64,000 nt of DNA from Zeimonas sp050187175 (GCA_050187175.1 JBFWXS010000002.1:178537-242536); one strand, 5' to 3'; counted from the first letter of the stretch, positions 18,706-28,140 are shown. The notes: generated by a model not told the origin, from the letters alone. Made by a program: numbers and translations.

Positions 18706-19356
18706 ATGCGCCAGGACAGCCGCTTTCCGAATCTGTTCATCGTCGATCACCCGCTGATCCAGCACAAGCTGACGCACATGCGCGACCGCGTCACGTCGAC
18801 GCGCACGTTTCGCCAGCTGCTGCGCGAGATCACGCTGCTGATGGGCTATGAGATCACCCGCGACCTGCCGCTGACGACGCGGCCGATCGAGACGCCGCTG
18901 GCGCCGCTGGACGCGCCCGTGATCGCCGGCAAGAAGGTCGCCATCGTGCCGGTACTGCGCGCCGGCCTGGGCATGGCCGACGGGCTGCTCGAGCTGATTC
19001 CGTCGGCCCGCGAAGGGCACATCGGCCTGTACCGCGGCGAAGACAATCGGCCGGTCGAATACTATGTGCGGCTGCCCGAGCCGGAGGGCCGGCTGTTCAT
19101 CGTCTGCGATCCGATGCTGGCCACCGGCCATTCGGCGGCGCATGCAGTGCAGGCGCTGATCAATCGCGGCGTGGCGCCGCAGGCGATCCGCTATCTGGCG
19201 CTGGTCGCGGCGCCGGAGGGCATGGAGGCTTTCCAGCAGCATCATCCGGACGTGCCCGTCTACGTGGCGGCGCTGGACAGCCATCTGGACGAGAACGCCT
19301 ACATCGTGCCCGGCCTGGGCGATGCCGGCGACCGCATCTTCGGCACCAAGAACTGA
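18706..19356 (+). CDS. upp: Uracil phosphoribosyltransferase
   Basis: This 216-residue salvage enzyme makes UMP from uracil and PRPP. The N-terminal NLFIVDHPLIQHKLTHMRD, the central VPVLRAGLGMADGLLELIPSA and the PRPP loop VCDPMLATGHSA are diagnostic, and the C-terminal GLGDAGDRIFGTKN is normal. The ATG at 18706 gives family length; an in-frame ATG at 18688 is an alternative. The upstream 18590-18690 stretch is rich in imperfect ggccgc(a/g)g repeats. Confidence 0.96.
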   Translation: MRQDSRFPNLFIVDHPLIQHKLTHMRDRVTSTRTFRQLLREITLLMGYEITRDLPLTTRPIETPLAPLDAPVIAGKKVAIVPVLRAGLGMADGLLELIPSAREGHIGLYRGEDNRPVEYYVRLPEPEGRLFIVCDPMLATGHSAAHAVQALINRGVAPQAIRYLALVAAPEGMEAFQQHHPDVPVYVAALDSHLDENAYIVPGLGDAGDRIFGTKN

Positions 19357-19389
19357 AGCGGCGCGAAGAATTGAACGACAGGAGCCTAC

Positions 19390-19845
19390 ATGGCGGTTTT
19401 CGAGAAGTTGGATGATCTCAAGCCCCTCATCGGGCAGGAACTCGGCGTCAGCAACTGGCTGCCGATCACGCAGCAGCGCATCGACCAGTTCGCCGAAGCC
19501 ACCGGCGATCTGCAATGGATACACGTCGATCCGGAACGCGCGGCCAAGGGGCCGTTCGGCACGACGATCGCGCATGGCTTCCTGACGCTGTCGCTGCTGC
19601 CGGCCCTGATGGCGGACGCGTACGAGATCCGCGGCCTGCGGATGGGCGTCAACTACGGCCTGAACAAGGTGCGCTTCCCGGCGCCGGTGCCGGTCGGCAG
19701 CGAGCTGCGCGCGCGCGTGCGGCTGCTGAGCCTGCAGGACTTGCCCGACGGCGGCGTGCAGATGACGGTGGAAGCGACCATAGAGCGCAAGGGCGGCGAC
19801 AAGCCGGTCTGCGTCGCCGAATCGATCTCGCGGCGCTACGCCTGA
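19390..19845 (+). CDS. MaoC-type (R)-hydratase family protein
   Basis: This 151-residue hot-dog-fold protein has the hydratase motif ATGDLQWIHVDPERA followed by KGPFGTTIAHGFLTLSLLP, which contains the Asp/His catalytic pair of (R)-specific enoyl-CoA hydratases. The length matches stand-alone MaoC proteins. It lies 33 bp after upp and converges with gcdH. A role in acyl-CoA metabolism is likely but the substrate is unknown. Confidence 0.9.
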   Translation: MAVFEKLDDLKPLIGQELGVSNWLPITQQRIDQFAEATGDLQWIHVDPERAAKGPFGTTIAHGFLTLSLLPALMADAYEIRGLRMGVNYGLNKVRFPAPVPVGSELRARVRLLSLQDLPDGGVQMTVEATIERKGGDKPVCVAESISRRYA

Positions 19846-19876
19846 GAGTGCCGCTGCATTCAGGCGCCCGCGCCGA

Positions 19877-21088
19877 TCACGAGAAGGCTGCTATGCCGGT
19901 TTGCGCGCGGCCGAGAATCAGTGCATGCACGTCGTGCGTGCCCTCGTAGGTGTTGACCACTTCCAGATTCACCAAGTGGCGGGCGACGCCGAACTCGTCG
20001 GAGATGCCGTTGCCGCCCATCATGTCGCGCGCCATCCGCGCGATGTCGAGCGACTTGCCGCACGAATTGCGCTTCAGGATGGACGTGATCTCGACGGCGG
20101 CGGTGCCTTCGTCCTTCATGCGGCCCAGGCGCAGGCAGGCCTGCAGGCCCAGCGTGATCTCGGTCTGCATGTCGGCCAGCTTCTTCTGGATCAGCTGGTT
20201 GGCGGCCAGCGGCCGGCCGAACTGCTTGCGGTCTAGCACGTACTGGCGCGCGCGGTGCCAGCAGTCCTCGGCGGCGCCGAGCGCGCCCCACGCGATGCCG
20301 TAGCGCGCGCTGTTCAGGCAGGTGAACGGACCCTTCAGGCCTTCGACGCCGGGCATCAGCTGCTCGGCGGAGACGAAGACCTGGTCCATCACCACCTCGC
20401 CGGTGATCGACGCGCGCAGGCCCACCTTGCCGTGGATCGCCGGCGCGCTCAGGCCCTTCATTCCCTTCTCGAGGATGAAGCCTTTGATGCGGCCGTCGTG
20501 ATCGCCGCCGACGCACTTGGCCCAGACCACGAACACGTCGGCGATCGGCGAGTTCGAGATCCACATCTTGTTGCCGCTCAGCTCCCAGCCGCCGGGGACC
20601 GCCTTCGCGCGCGTCTCCATCGAACCGGGGTCGGAGCCGTGATTGGGCTCGGTCAGTCCGAAGCAGCCGATCCATTCGCCGGTGGTCAGCTTGGGCAGAT
20701 ACTTGCGGCGCTGCTCCTCGGTGCCGAACTCGTAGATCGGGACCATGACCAGTGAGCTCTGCACGCTCATCATCGAGCGATAGCCGGAGTCGACGCGCTC
20801 GACCTCGCGCGCGATCAGCCCGTAGCAGACATAGTTCAGGCCCGGTCCGCCGTACTGCTCGGGGATGGTCGGGCCGAGCAGGCCGAGCGCGCCCATCTCG
20901 CGAAAGATGGCGGGATCGGTCTTCTCATGGCGGAAGGCCTCGAGCACGCGCGCGGCCAGCCGTTCCTGGCAGTAGGCCTGCGCGGCGTCGCGCACCATGC
21001 GCTCGTCTTCGGTCAGCTGCTGGTCCAGCAGCAGGGGATCGTCCCATTTGAAGCTGGCCTTGGGCGCGCGCGATGGGGAGGCGGACAT
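19877..21088 (-). CDS. gcdH: Glutaryl-CoA dehydrogenase
   Basis: This 403-residue acyl-CoA dehydrogenase oxidatively decarboxylates glutaryl-CoA to crotonyl-CoA in lysine, tryptophan and aromatic catabolism. Family marks are FKWDDPLLLDQQLTEDE at the N-terminus, GCFGLTEPNHGSDP, KMWISNSPIADVFVVWAK and YEGTHDVHALILGRAQTG with the catalytic Glu. The divergent LysR gene next door is a common arrangement for gcdH in Betaproteobacteria. Confidence 0.95.
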   Translation of the reverse strand: MSASPSRAPKASFKWDDPLLLDQQLTEDERMVRDAAQAYCQERLAARVLEAFRHEKTDPAIFREMGALGLLGPTIPEQYGGPGLNYVCYGLIAREVERVDSGYRSMMSVQSSLVMVPIYEFGTEEQRRKYLPKLTTGEWIGCFGLTEPNHGSDPGSMETRAKAVPGGWELSGNKMWISNSPIADVFVVWAKCVGGDHDGRIKGFILEKGMKGLSAPAIHGKVGLRASITGEVVMDQVFVSAEQLMPGVEGLKGPFTCLNSARYGIAWGALGAAEDCWHRARQYVLDRKQFGRPLAANQLIQKKLADMQTEITLGLQACLRLGRMKDEGTAAVEITSILKRNSCGKSLDIARMARDMMGGNGISDEFGVARHLVNLEVVNTYEGTHDVHALILGRAQTGIAAFS

Positions 21089-21248
21089 GACAGGTCTCCT
21101 GGTTCGATGAAGCGATGACGGTGATGCTAGCTCGGCGCCGGCCGGTCGGCAAACGAGTTTTCGGCAATCACTTCTTCCGTTTTCTCATAACATGGTGCAT
21201 CGACCCATTAGAACAATGGGCGCTTGTTGCTGCGAAGGATGCATAACT

Positions 21249-22154
21249 GTGCGCAGAAAAATCCCGTCGACCCAGGCGCTGGTCTGCTTCGAGGCGACCG
21301 CGCGCCACGAGAGCTTCACCAAGGCGGCGGTGGAACTGGCGCTGACGCAGAGCGCCGTCCACAGGCAGGTGGCGTCGCTGGAAGCGTTCCTGGGCGTCAA
21401 GCTGTTCCGGCGTACGCGCCGCGGCGTGCTGCTGACCGAGGCGGGCGCGAACTACGGTTCGCAGGTGGCGCGGCGGCTGGATGCCGTGGAGCGCGACACG
21501 CTTGCCGTGATGTCGCATCAAGGGGCGGGCTCGCTGCAGCTGGCGGCGGTGCCCAGCTTCGCGACGCGCTGGCTGATCCCGCGGCTGCCGGCGTTCCGGC
21601 GCCGCTGCCCTGACATCCTGGTCCATATCGAGACCAATACGCGGCCCTTCCTGTTCGCCGACAGCGATTTCGACGCGGCGCTGTACGCCGGCAGCCCGGC
21701 CGACCTGGCCAACTGGGCCGGCACCGTCGCCGTGCCGCTGCTGCCCGAGATCGTGGTGCCGGTCTGCGCGCCCTCGCTGCTCGGTGTCCGCCGGCGCCTG
21801 TCGCCGGCCCAGGTGGCGCAGCTGCCGCTGCTGCAGCAGAGCACCCGTCCGTACGCGTGGCGCGCGTGGTTCGAAGCGCAGGGCGTGCGCGACGCCCGCG
21901 ACACCGACGGGCCGCGCTTCGATCTGTTCTCGATGCTGGCGACCGCGGCGGCGCACGGCATGGGCGTGGCGCTCGCGCCGCCGCTGCTGATCGAGGACGA
22001 GTTGTCGCGCGGCGAATTGGTAGTGGCCTGCGACCGGCCGTACCACGGCGATCGTTCGTTCCATCTGGTGATTCCCGAACGCAAGGCCGGGCATCCGGCG
22101 CTGGAGCGGTTCAGGGAGTGGGTAGTCGAGGCGGGGGCGGCGGAGCGTGCGTAG
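21249..22154 (+). CDS. LysR-family transcriptional regulator, GcvA-like
   Basis: This 301-residue regulator has an N-terminal winged helix-turn-helix (about residues 6-64, with ESFTKAAVELALTQSAVHRQ) and a C-terminal periplasmic-binding-like effector domain. The GTG start at 21249 is preferred because aagga at 21235-21239 precedes it and it gives normal LysR length; upstream in-frame ATGs exist at 21192 and 21216. It is divergent from gcdH and probably controls it. Confidence 0.9.
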   Translation: MRRKIPSTQALVCFEATARHESFTKAAVELALTQSAVHRQVASLEAFLGVKLFRRTRRGVLLTEAGANYGSQVARRLDAVERDTLAVMSHQGAGSLQLAAVPSFATRWLIPRLPAFRRRCPDILVHIETNTRPFLFADSDFDAALYAGSPADLANWAGTVAVPLLPEIVVPVCAPSLLGVRRRLSPAQVAQLPLLQQSTRPYAWRAWFEAQGVRDARDTDGPRFDLFSMLATAAAHGMGVALAPPLLIEDELSRGELVVACDRPYHGDRSFHLVIPERKAGHPALERFREWVVEAGAAERA

Positions 22155-22159
22155 ACGGT

Positions 22160-22264
22160 CTAAATATATCCGTCAACGATTATTTATATACACAAGACTC
22201 GCGATCGAGCCAGTGCCTCTGCAAAGGATGTTGTAGAACGGGCTTTCTATATGTATATTTATGA
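22160..22264 (+). promoter_or_regulatory. AT-rich candidate operator/promoter region of the catabolic operon
   Basis: This stretch is strikingly AT-rich for the window, with taaatatat at 22161, tatttatata at 22181 and an 18-bp site at 22247-22264 (ctatatgtatatttatga). The last matches 13 of 18 positions of the palindrome at 30448-30465 beside the GntR gene. It lies 50-150 bp upstream of the Rieske operon, so it is a plausible shared regulator target. Confidence 0.55.
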
Positions 22265-22315
22265 TTGTTAAAAATATACGAACCCCGCATCGCTCAATCA
22301 AGGATAGCAAGCACG

Positions 22316-23599
22316 ATGCCTCCGGACAATGCACCAGTCGCGTTGACGCGCCCTCTGTCCTGGGAACGCAGCGACTATTCTCGCGTCCCTTTTCGCCTGT
22401 ATCACGACCCTGAGCTGTATGAGCTCGAAATGGCGCGGATCTTCCGGGGGCCGGTCTGGAACTATCTGGCGCTGGCGGCGGAACTGCCCAAGGTAGGCGA
22501 CTACCGCTTGATCGCGGTGGGGGACACGCCGGTCGTGGTGACGCGTTCGGAAGAGAACGGCTTCAGTGCCTTCGTGAACCGCTGCAGCCACAAGGGCGCC
22601 CAGATCGTCCGGCGGACGCACGGCAATGCCGCGCAGCACGTCTGTATCTACCATCGCTGGTGCTACTCGCCCAAGGGCGAGCTGGTCGGCATTCCGTTCC
22701 GGCGCGGGCTGCGGGGCGAGGGCGGCATGCCCGCCGACTTCGACATGAAGAGCGTCGCGCCGCAGACGCTGCGCGTCGTGAACTATCACGGCATGCTGTT
22801 CGGCAGCTTCTCGCCGGAGGTCGAGCCGCTCGAGGACTATCTCGGCGAGTTCGGTACGTCGCTGATTCCGCGCTTCTTCCACAAGCCGATCGAGGTGCTG
22901 GGCTATACGCGGCAGCTCATTCGCGGCAACTGGAAGCTGTACGCGGAGAATCTGCGCGACACGTACCACGCCAGCCTGCTGCACGAGTTCTTCGTCACCT
23001 ACGGCGTGGACAGGGCCACGCAGAAGGGCGGCGTGAAGATGGACAGCCGGCATCGTCACAACATGAACCATGCCTATGCCGCCTCTGATACGCAGGACAG
23101 CGCGCGGGTGGCCTACGCCGGTATCAAAGGCGTCGAGCTCGACCGGATGCAGCTGAAGGACACGCAGCTGCTGCGGCACGAGCCGGAGTTCGAAGACCGG
23201 ATGAGTCTTGCCGCACCGACCTTCTTTCCGAACGTGGTGCTCATACAGATCAACAACAGCCTGAGCACGCGGCAGATCCGCCCCAAAGGGGTCGACGAGG
23301 TCGAGATCTTCCAGACGCTGTTCGGCTATCAGGACGACAGCGCGGAAATGCGGCGGCACCGTCTGCTGTCCGCCAATCTGGTCGGCCCCGCGGGGCTGGT
23401 CAGCATGGAGGACGGCGAGGCGATCGAGCTCGTGCAGCGGGCGACGCGCCCCGGCCCCGGCGGCGCGGCCGTCGTTGAAATGGGAGGACGCGGCCCGCTG
23501 GGTGATCTGGCACATCGTGTGACCGAGACGCCGGTCCGCGGTTTCTGGTCGTACTACTCGGAGCTGATGGGCATGGAGCCGGAAGGGGCGATTCGATGA
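22316..23599 (+). CDS. Rieske aromatic-ring-hydroxylating oxygenase, alpha subunit
   Basis: The 427-residue large subunit carries a Rieske [2Fe-2S] site, Cys90-x-His92 and Cys110-x2-His113, and a mononuclear iron site with Asp215, His218 and His223 in RDTYHASLLH. Segments such as GGMPADFD, FHKPIEVLG, NWKLYAENLRD, SLSTRQIRPK and LVGPAGLVSMEDGEA resemble the terephthalate/anthranilate dioxygenase (TphA2/AndAc) group. The ATG at 22316 is preferred over an upstream TTG. The beta-subunit gene overlaps it by 4 bp. No ferredoxin or reductase gene lies nearby. The substrate is unknown. Confidence 0.93.
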   Translation: MPPDNAPVALTRPLSWERSDYSRVPFRLYHDPELYELEMARIFRGPVWNYLALAAELPKVGDYRLIAVGDTPVVVTRSEENGFSAFVNRCSHKGAQIVRRTHGNAAQHVCIYHRWCYSPKGELVGIPFRRGLRGEGGMPADFDMKSVAPQTLRVVNYHGMLFGSFSPEVEPLEDYLGEFGTSLIPRFFHKPIEVLGYTRQLIRGNWKLYAENLRDTYHASLLHEFFVTYGVDRATQKGGVKMDSRHRHNMNHAYAASDTQDSARVAYAGIKGVELDRMQLKDTQLLRHEPEFEDRMSLAAPTFFPNVVLIQINNSLSTRQIRPKGVDEVEIFQTLFGYQDDSAEMRRHRLLSANLVGPAGLVSMEDGEAIELVQRATRPGPGGAAVVEMGGRGPLGDLAHRVTETPVRGFWSYYSELMGMEPEGAIR

Positions 23600-24087
23600 G
23601 CCGCGCCGTCAAGCCGCCGCATGAGGTGCGGCACGAGATCGCGGATCTGTTCGCCGACTATGGACGCCTGATCGATGGCAACCGGCTCGAGGAGTGGCTG
23701 GAGCTGTTCACCGAGGACTGCGACTATCGGATCGTTTCGCGCGAGAACGTCGAGCAGGGGCTGCCGGCGATCATCATCTGGTGCGACGGCTGGAACATGC
23801 TGCGCGACCGGATCGAATCGTATCGCCACGTCAACGAGTACAACCTGCACTGGGACCGGCACCTCATCGGCCCGCTGCGCTTCATCGGCGAAGACAGCGG
23901 CGCCTGGATCGTCGAGGCGAGCTACAGCGTGACGCAGACTTCGCAGGAAAGCGGGGCCAGCGCGCTGTTCAGCGTGGGCGTCTATCGCTGCCGCGTCCGT
24001 TTCGACGGCAGCCGCGCCCGCTTCCAGGCGGTGGAGGTGGTCGCCGATACCGGTCTCATTCCCACGCTGCTCGCGACGCCGATATAG
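23596..24087 (+). CDS. Rieske ring-hydroxylating oxygenase, beta subunit
   Basis: The 163-residue small subunit has a SnoaL/NTF2-like cone fold with the family pattern LIDGNRLEEWLELFTEDCDYRI. It ends in ADTGLIPTLLATPI, close to terephthalate dioxygenase small subunits. It should assemble with the alpha subunit into an alpha3beta3-type oxygenase. The ATGA overlap with the alpha gene indicates coupled translation. Confidence 0.93.
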   Translation: MSRAVKPPHEVRHEIADLFADYGRLIDGNRLEEWLELFTEDCDYRIVSRENVEQGLPAIIIWCDGWNMLRDRIESYRHVNEYNLHWDRHLIGPLRFIGEDSGAWIVEASYSVTQTSQESGASALFSVGVYRCRVRFDGSRARFQAVEVVADTGLIPTLLATPI

Positions 24088-24132
24088 CGCGGCGGCGCAA
24101 GCCGGACCTCAACTTCCTTACCGGAGAAGCAG

Positions 24133-25281
24133 ATGAAGCGATTGCTCAAGCACGGCGGCCTGGCCGCCGCGATACTGGCGATGTCGTTCGCCGTATCCGC
24201 CCAGGACAAGACGATCAGGATCGGGGTTCTCGTGCCGGCGTCGGGGCCGGCCTCGTACTTCGGCCTGCCGGCCAAGCAGGCCATGGAAATGGCCGTGGAG
24301 GAGGTCAACAAGACCGGCGTCAACGGCTACAAGCTGCAACTGCAGGTCGAAGACGGCGCCTGCAGCCCGCTGCAGTCGACCAATGTGGTCAAGAAGCTGA
24401 TCGATCAGTTCAAGCCTCACGTAATGATCGGCGAGTGGTGTTCCGACGCGGCTCTGGCGGTGGCGCCCATCCAGAACGCAGCGAAGATCCCGACCATCAA
24501 CGTGACCTCGGCCACGGACCGGCTGACCGAGTCCGGCTACCGGTACATCTTCCGCATCTTTCCTCATGCCGAGATGCAGAACACGCGGCTGGCCCGCTAC
24601 GCGACGGAAAGAATGGGCGCGAAAACGGCCGTGATCCTGTACGAGAAAACGAACGCGGGCCTGGACAACGCGAACTCGTTCGAGAAGCACTTCGTCGCCG
24701 GCGGCGGCAAGGTGCTGGCCAAGATCGACTTCGGCAAGGACGTGAACGACTTCACGCCGATCGCCACGCGCGTCGCTTCGCTCGGCAAGGTCGACGTCCT
24801 GCCGACGTACGGGCTGGAAGGCCAGGTGCTGCGCGTGACGCAGGCGCTGGCACAGGTCGGCGTCACCAAGGGCGGCGGTGGGCCGGGATCGCCGATAGGC
24901 ACGATCTTCCTGCCGTACGGCTTCGACAAGAAGGCGGGGCCGTCGTCGGTCGGCTATGTGCGCATCGTGCAGTTCGATCCCACCGAGCAGCGGGCAGTGG
25001 TGCAGGATTTCGTCAAGGCCTTCAAGGCGAAGTTCGGCGAGAGCGAGGTGCCGTCGCACATCCATGCGCATTCCTATGACGCCATCATGCTGATCGCCGA
25101 CGCCATCCGGCGCGGCGGCAACTCGTCGGAATCGATCCGCGAACGGCTGGCGCAGACGAAGAAGCTGGAGCTGACCACCGGCTTCATCACGTTCGACGAG
25201 AAGGGTCAGAACATCGATCCTTCGACGATGCATTTCGTCGAGACGAACAAGGACTATTCCTGGAAGTCGCTGAGCTGGTGA
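24133..25281 (+). CDS. Liv-type ABC transporter substrate-binding protein of the catabolic island
   Basis: This 382-residue periplasmic receptor has a signal peptide ending near AVSAQD and a type I binding fold beginning TIRIGVLVPASGPASYFGLPAKQAMEMA. A VEDGACSPLQS segment follows the usual first strands. It lies 45 bp after the oxygenase genes, implying import of the oxygenase substrate or a related compound. Such receptors in aromatic clusters often bind aromatic acids; specificity here is inferred only from context. Confidence 0.92.
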   Translation: MKRLLKHGGLAAAILAMSFAVSAQDKTIRIGVLVPASGPASYFGLPAKQAMEMAVEEVNKTGVNGYKLQLQVEDGACSPLQSTNVVKKLIDQFKPHVMIGEWCSDAALAVAPIQNAAKIPTINVTSATDRLTESGYRYIFRIFPHAEMQNTRLARYATERMGAKTAVILYEKTNAGLDNANSFEKHFVAGGGKVLAKIDFGKDVNDFTPIATRVASLGKVDVLPTYGLEGQVLRVTQALAQVGVTKGGGGPGSPIGTIFLPYGFDKKAGPSSVGYVRIVQFDPTEQRAVVQDFVKAFKAKFGESEVPSHIHAHSYDAIMLIADAIRRGGNSSESIRERLAQTKKLELTTGFITFDEKGQNIDPSTMHFVETNKDYSWKSLSW

Positions 25282-25344
25282 CAGCCGGCGCCGACGCGGC
25301 GGCGCTGCGTCGGCGCCCCGCGCGGATACAGAGGGTAAGGATCC

Positions 25345-26262
25345 ATGGACAGCCTACTGACCTTGCTGGCGCAGCAAAGCATCAACGGAATCTATCTCGG
25401 CTGCATGTACGTGATGGTGGCCCTGGGCCTCACGCTGATCTACGGCGTGATGAACCAGATCAATTTCGCGCATTCCGATTTCGTCACGCTCGGCGCATTC
25501 GCCGCGCTGTTCGTCGCCACCCGGGTGGCGGCGCACTGGCTCGGCCTGCCCGATACGGCCGCCTATCTGCTGTCCATCGTGTTCGCGTTCGGCGCGGGCG
25601 CCTTGCTCGGCTTCCTGATCAACGCCGCCGTGTTCGCTCCGCTGCGCAACCGCAGCGATGAGCTGCGACCGCTGATCGCCACCATCGGCGTGTCGGTGCT
25701 GCTGGAGAACGGCCTGCTCGCTCTGGTGGGACCCACGCCGTTCCAGTTCGATTCGCCGTTCTCGCGCGAGTCGATCCGCCTGGGCGGAATCTTCCTCACG
25801 CAGCAGACGCTGCTGGTGATCGGCGTGACGATTCTTGCCGTGGCGGCGCTGTATGCGTTCCTCAAGTTCACCTTCGTCGGCAAGGCCTTGCGGGCGGTCG
25901 CTCAGGATCGCGAGACAGCCGGCCTGGTGGGCATCAATCCGGCGCTGCTGATCGGCCTGACGATCATGATCGCGTCCGGCCTGGCGGGCATGGCAGGCGC
26001 GATGCTGGGGCCGGTCATGGTGCTGACGCCGTTCGCCGGCGCGACCGTGATCGTGAAGGCTTTCGCGGTGGTCATCATCGGCGGCTTCGGCAACATCGAC
26101 GGGACCATCCTCGCCGGGCTGCTCGTCGGTCTGGTCGAGGCCATGACGGTCCAGTACCTGGGCTCGGGCATGACCGATCTGGTGGTCTTCGGGCTGCTGC
26201 TGATCACGCTGGCCATCCGGCCGACCGGTCTCATCGCGGAAAGGCGCGAAGTCAATGTCTGA
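25345..26262 (+). CDS. Liv-type ABC transporter permease, LivH family
   Basis: This 305-residue integral membrane permease has the family start QQSINGIYLGCMYVMVALGLTLIYGVMNQINFAH and the cytoplasmic loop VIIGGFGNIDGTILAGLLVGLVEA. It overlaps the next permease gene by 8 bp. Together with that gene it forms the translocation channel of the second Liv-type transporter in the window. Confidence 0.95.
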   Translation: MDSLLTLLAQQSINGIYLGCMYVMVALGLTLIYGVMNQINFAHSDFVTLGAFAALFVATRVAAHWLGLPDTAAYLLSIVFAFGAGALLGFLINAAVFAPLRNRSDELRPLIATIGVSVLLENGLLALVGPTPFQFDSPFSRESIRLGGIFLTQQTLLVIGVTILAVAALYAFLKFTFVGKALRAVAQDRETAGLVGINPALLIGLTIMIASGLAGMAGAMLGPVMVLTPFAGATVIVKAFAVVIIGGFGNIDGTILAGLLVGLVEAMTVQYLGSGMTDLVVFGLLLITLAIRPTGLIAERREVNV

Positions 26263-27286
26263 GTCCCTGTCACCGCTGCGACGGGCGCTGCTCATCGCGG
26301 CCGTCATCCTGATCCTGGTGGCGCTGCCGCAGCTGCTGACCACCTCGTACTGGCGCGGCGTGCTAGTGGTGGCGGCGATCAATGTCATGGTCGCCATGGC
26401 GCTGAATCTGGTCCTCGGCTACGCGGGCCAGCTGCATCTGGGCCAGTCCGGCTTCTTCGCCGTGGGCGCCTACGTGTCGACCGTCCTGGTCAAGAGCTAC
26501 GAATGGAGCTTCTGGTTCGCGATGGTTGCGGCGTTCGTCGCCGCGGGGCTGCTCGGGCTCGTGCTCGCCCTGTTCTCGGTGCGGCTGCGCGGCCACTATC
26601 TCGGCATCGCGTCGCTGGGCTTCGCCATCATCGTCTACCAGGGCATCGCGAACTGGGAGAGCATGACCGAGGGCATGCGCGGCATCTACGGCATCGCGCC
26701 GCCGCCGTCGCTGCAGCTGCCGGTGCTCGGCGAAATCAGCTTCGCCGATCCGGTCAACCTGTTCTATCTGGTCGCCGGCTTCGCGCTGCTGGTGTTCGTG
26801 CTGCTCGACAACATCCTGCGTTCGCCGGCCGGCGAAGCGCTGACCGCGATACGCGAGGACGAGATCTCGGCCGCCTCGCTGGGGGTCGACAGCCGCATCT
26901 GGAAGGCGTTCGCGTTCTCGCTGGGCTCGGCCATCGCCGGGCTGGCGGGCTGCTTCTATCCGGTCTACGTCGGCACGCTGGTCCCGGATGCGTTCACCGT
27001 GATCGAGTCGTTCACGATGATGGCGATGGTCATAGTCGGCGGCATGGGAACGCGCATCGGGCCGGTGATAGGCGCGATCGTCCTCACGCTGCTGCCTGAG
27101 CTGTTCCGGGAGTTCGGCGAATTCCGCCTGATCATCTACGGCCTGGCGCTGACGCTGGTGGTCCTGTTCATGCCGGGCGGGCTGGTGCAGGTCTGGCAGC
27201 TGCTGGTCGAGCGCATCGGGCGCCTGCTGCGCGGAACGTCCAAGGCGCGGCCCAGCATCGCCGCCGGTTCGGAGGGCTCGCCATGA
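26255..27286 (+). CDS. Liv-type ABC transporter permease, LivM family
   Basis: This 343-residue permease has the family motifs MALNLVLGYAGQLHLGQSGFFAVGAYVS and IVGGMGTRIGPVIGA, with about eight to ten hydrophobic segments. Its start overlaps the upstream permease and its stop overlaps the ATPase gene (ATGA), so the transporter genes are tightly coupled. The C-terminus ends in a short basic tail. Confidence 0.95.
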   Translation: MSESLSPLRRALLIAAVILILVALPQLLTTSYWRGVLVVAAINVMVAMALNLVLGYAGQLHLGQSGFFAVGAYVSTVLVKSYEWSFWFAMVAAFVAAGLLGLVLALFSVRLRGHYLGIASLGFAIIVYQGIANWESMTEGMRGIYGIAPPPSLQLPVLGEISFADPVNLFYLVAGFALLVFVLLDNILRSPAGEALTAIREDEISAASLGVDSRIWKAFAFSLGSAIAGLAGCFYPVYVGTLVPDAFTVIESFTMMAMVIVGGMGTRIGPVIGAIVLTLLPELFREFGEFRLIIYGLALTLVVLFMPGGLVQVWQLLVERIGRLLRGTSKARPSIAAGSEGSP

Positions 27287-28140
27287 GTGCGCATCAGCTG
27301 CAGCCGTCGATGCTGCTCGAAGCCCACAAGCTGCGCAAGAGCTTCGGCGGGGTCCGCGCGGTGCGCGAGATCAGCCTCGGCATTCCGGCCGATGGCGTGT
27401 TCGCGCTGATCGGTCCGAACGGCGCCGGCAAGTCGACGATGCTCAACCTGCTGTCCGGCGCCTATCAACCGAACGACGGGCAGATCCTGTTCCGCGGCCG
27501 GGACCTGGTGGGGCTGCCGGCTCACGCCCGGGTGCGCCTCGGCATCGCGCGCACGTTCCAGAGCATCCGGCTGTTCAAGCATCTGTCCGTGCTGGAGAAC
27601 GTGCTGGCCGGCTTTCATATCCACCACGACGTGCCGCTGTGGCAGTTCGTCGTTCCCGCGCGGCGCGCACGCGAGGATGTCGCCCGCTGCCGCGAAACCG
27701 CCGTCGAACTGCTCACGCTGACCGGCCTGGACGCCTTGGCGCAGCGGCGCGCAGGCACGCTGGCCTATGGGCAGCAGCGGATGCTGGAGATCGCGCGGGC
27801 AATGGCGACACGGCCGAGGCTGCTGCTGCTCGACGAGCCGGCGGCGGGGTTGAATTCGGTGGAGGTCGAGTTCCTGCTGCAGCTGATCCGTTCGCTGCGG
27901 CAGCGCGGCGTGACCGTAGTCGTGGTCGAGCACAATATGGATCTCGTCATGAGCGTCGCCGATCACGTGTTCGTCATGGACCATGGCGAGTATCTGTTCC
28001 AGGGGCGGCCGCACGAAGTGCAGAACAATGCGGACGTGATCGCTGCCTACCTTGGCGGCGAGACCGCAGCGGAAGCCGGGGCCGAACCCGAGGCCGGGAC
28101 TGAACCGGAGGCCGGAACCCGGACCGGAGCGGCGGCATGA
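27283..28140 (+). CDS. Liv-type ABC transporter ATPase, LivG family
   Basis: This 285-residue ATPase has Walker A GPNGAGKSTM, the LivG-type signature LAYGQQRMLEIARAM and Walker B LLLLDEPAAGLN. A repetitive Glu/Ala/Gly tail (EAGAEPEAGTEPEAGTRTG) follows the normal end of the domain and looks like a small repeat expansion. It overlaps the neighbouring transporter genes on both sides. Confidence 0.95.
   Translation: MSAHQLQPSMLLEAHKLRKSFGGVRAVREISLGIPADGVFALIGPNGAGKSTMLNLLSGAYQPNDGQILFRGRDLVGLPAHARVRLGIARTFQSIRLFKHLSVLENVLAGFHIHHDVPLWQFVVPARRAREDVARCRETAVELLTLTGLDALAQRRAGTLAYGQQRMLEIARAMATRPRLLLLDEPAAGLNSVEVEFLLQLIRSLRQRGVTVVVVEHNMDLVMSVADHVFVMDHGEYLFQGRPHEVQNNADVIAAYLGGETAAEAGAEPEAGTEPEAGTRTGAAA

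Noticed and set aside
21192..21248. A longer LysR start at 21192
   Set aside because: The added residues are Cys-rich and unlike the family, and the GTG at 21249 has a better-placed ribosome site.
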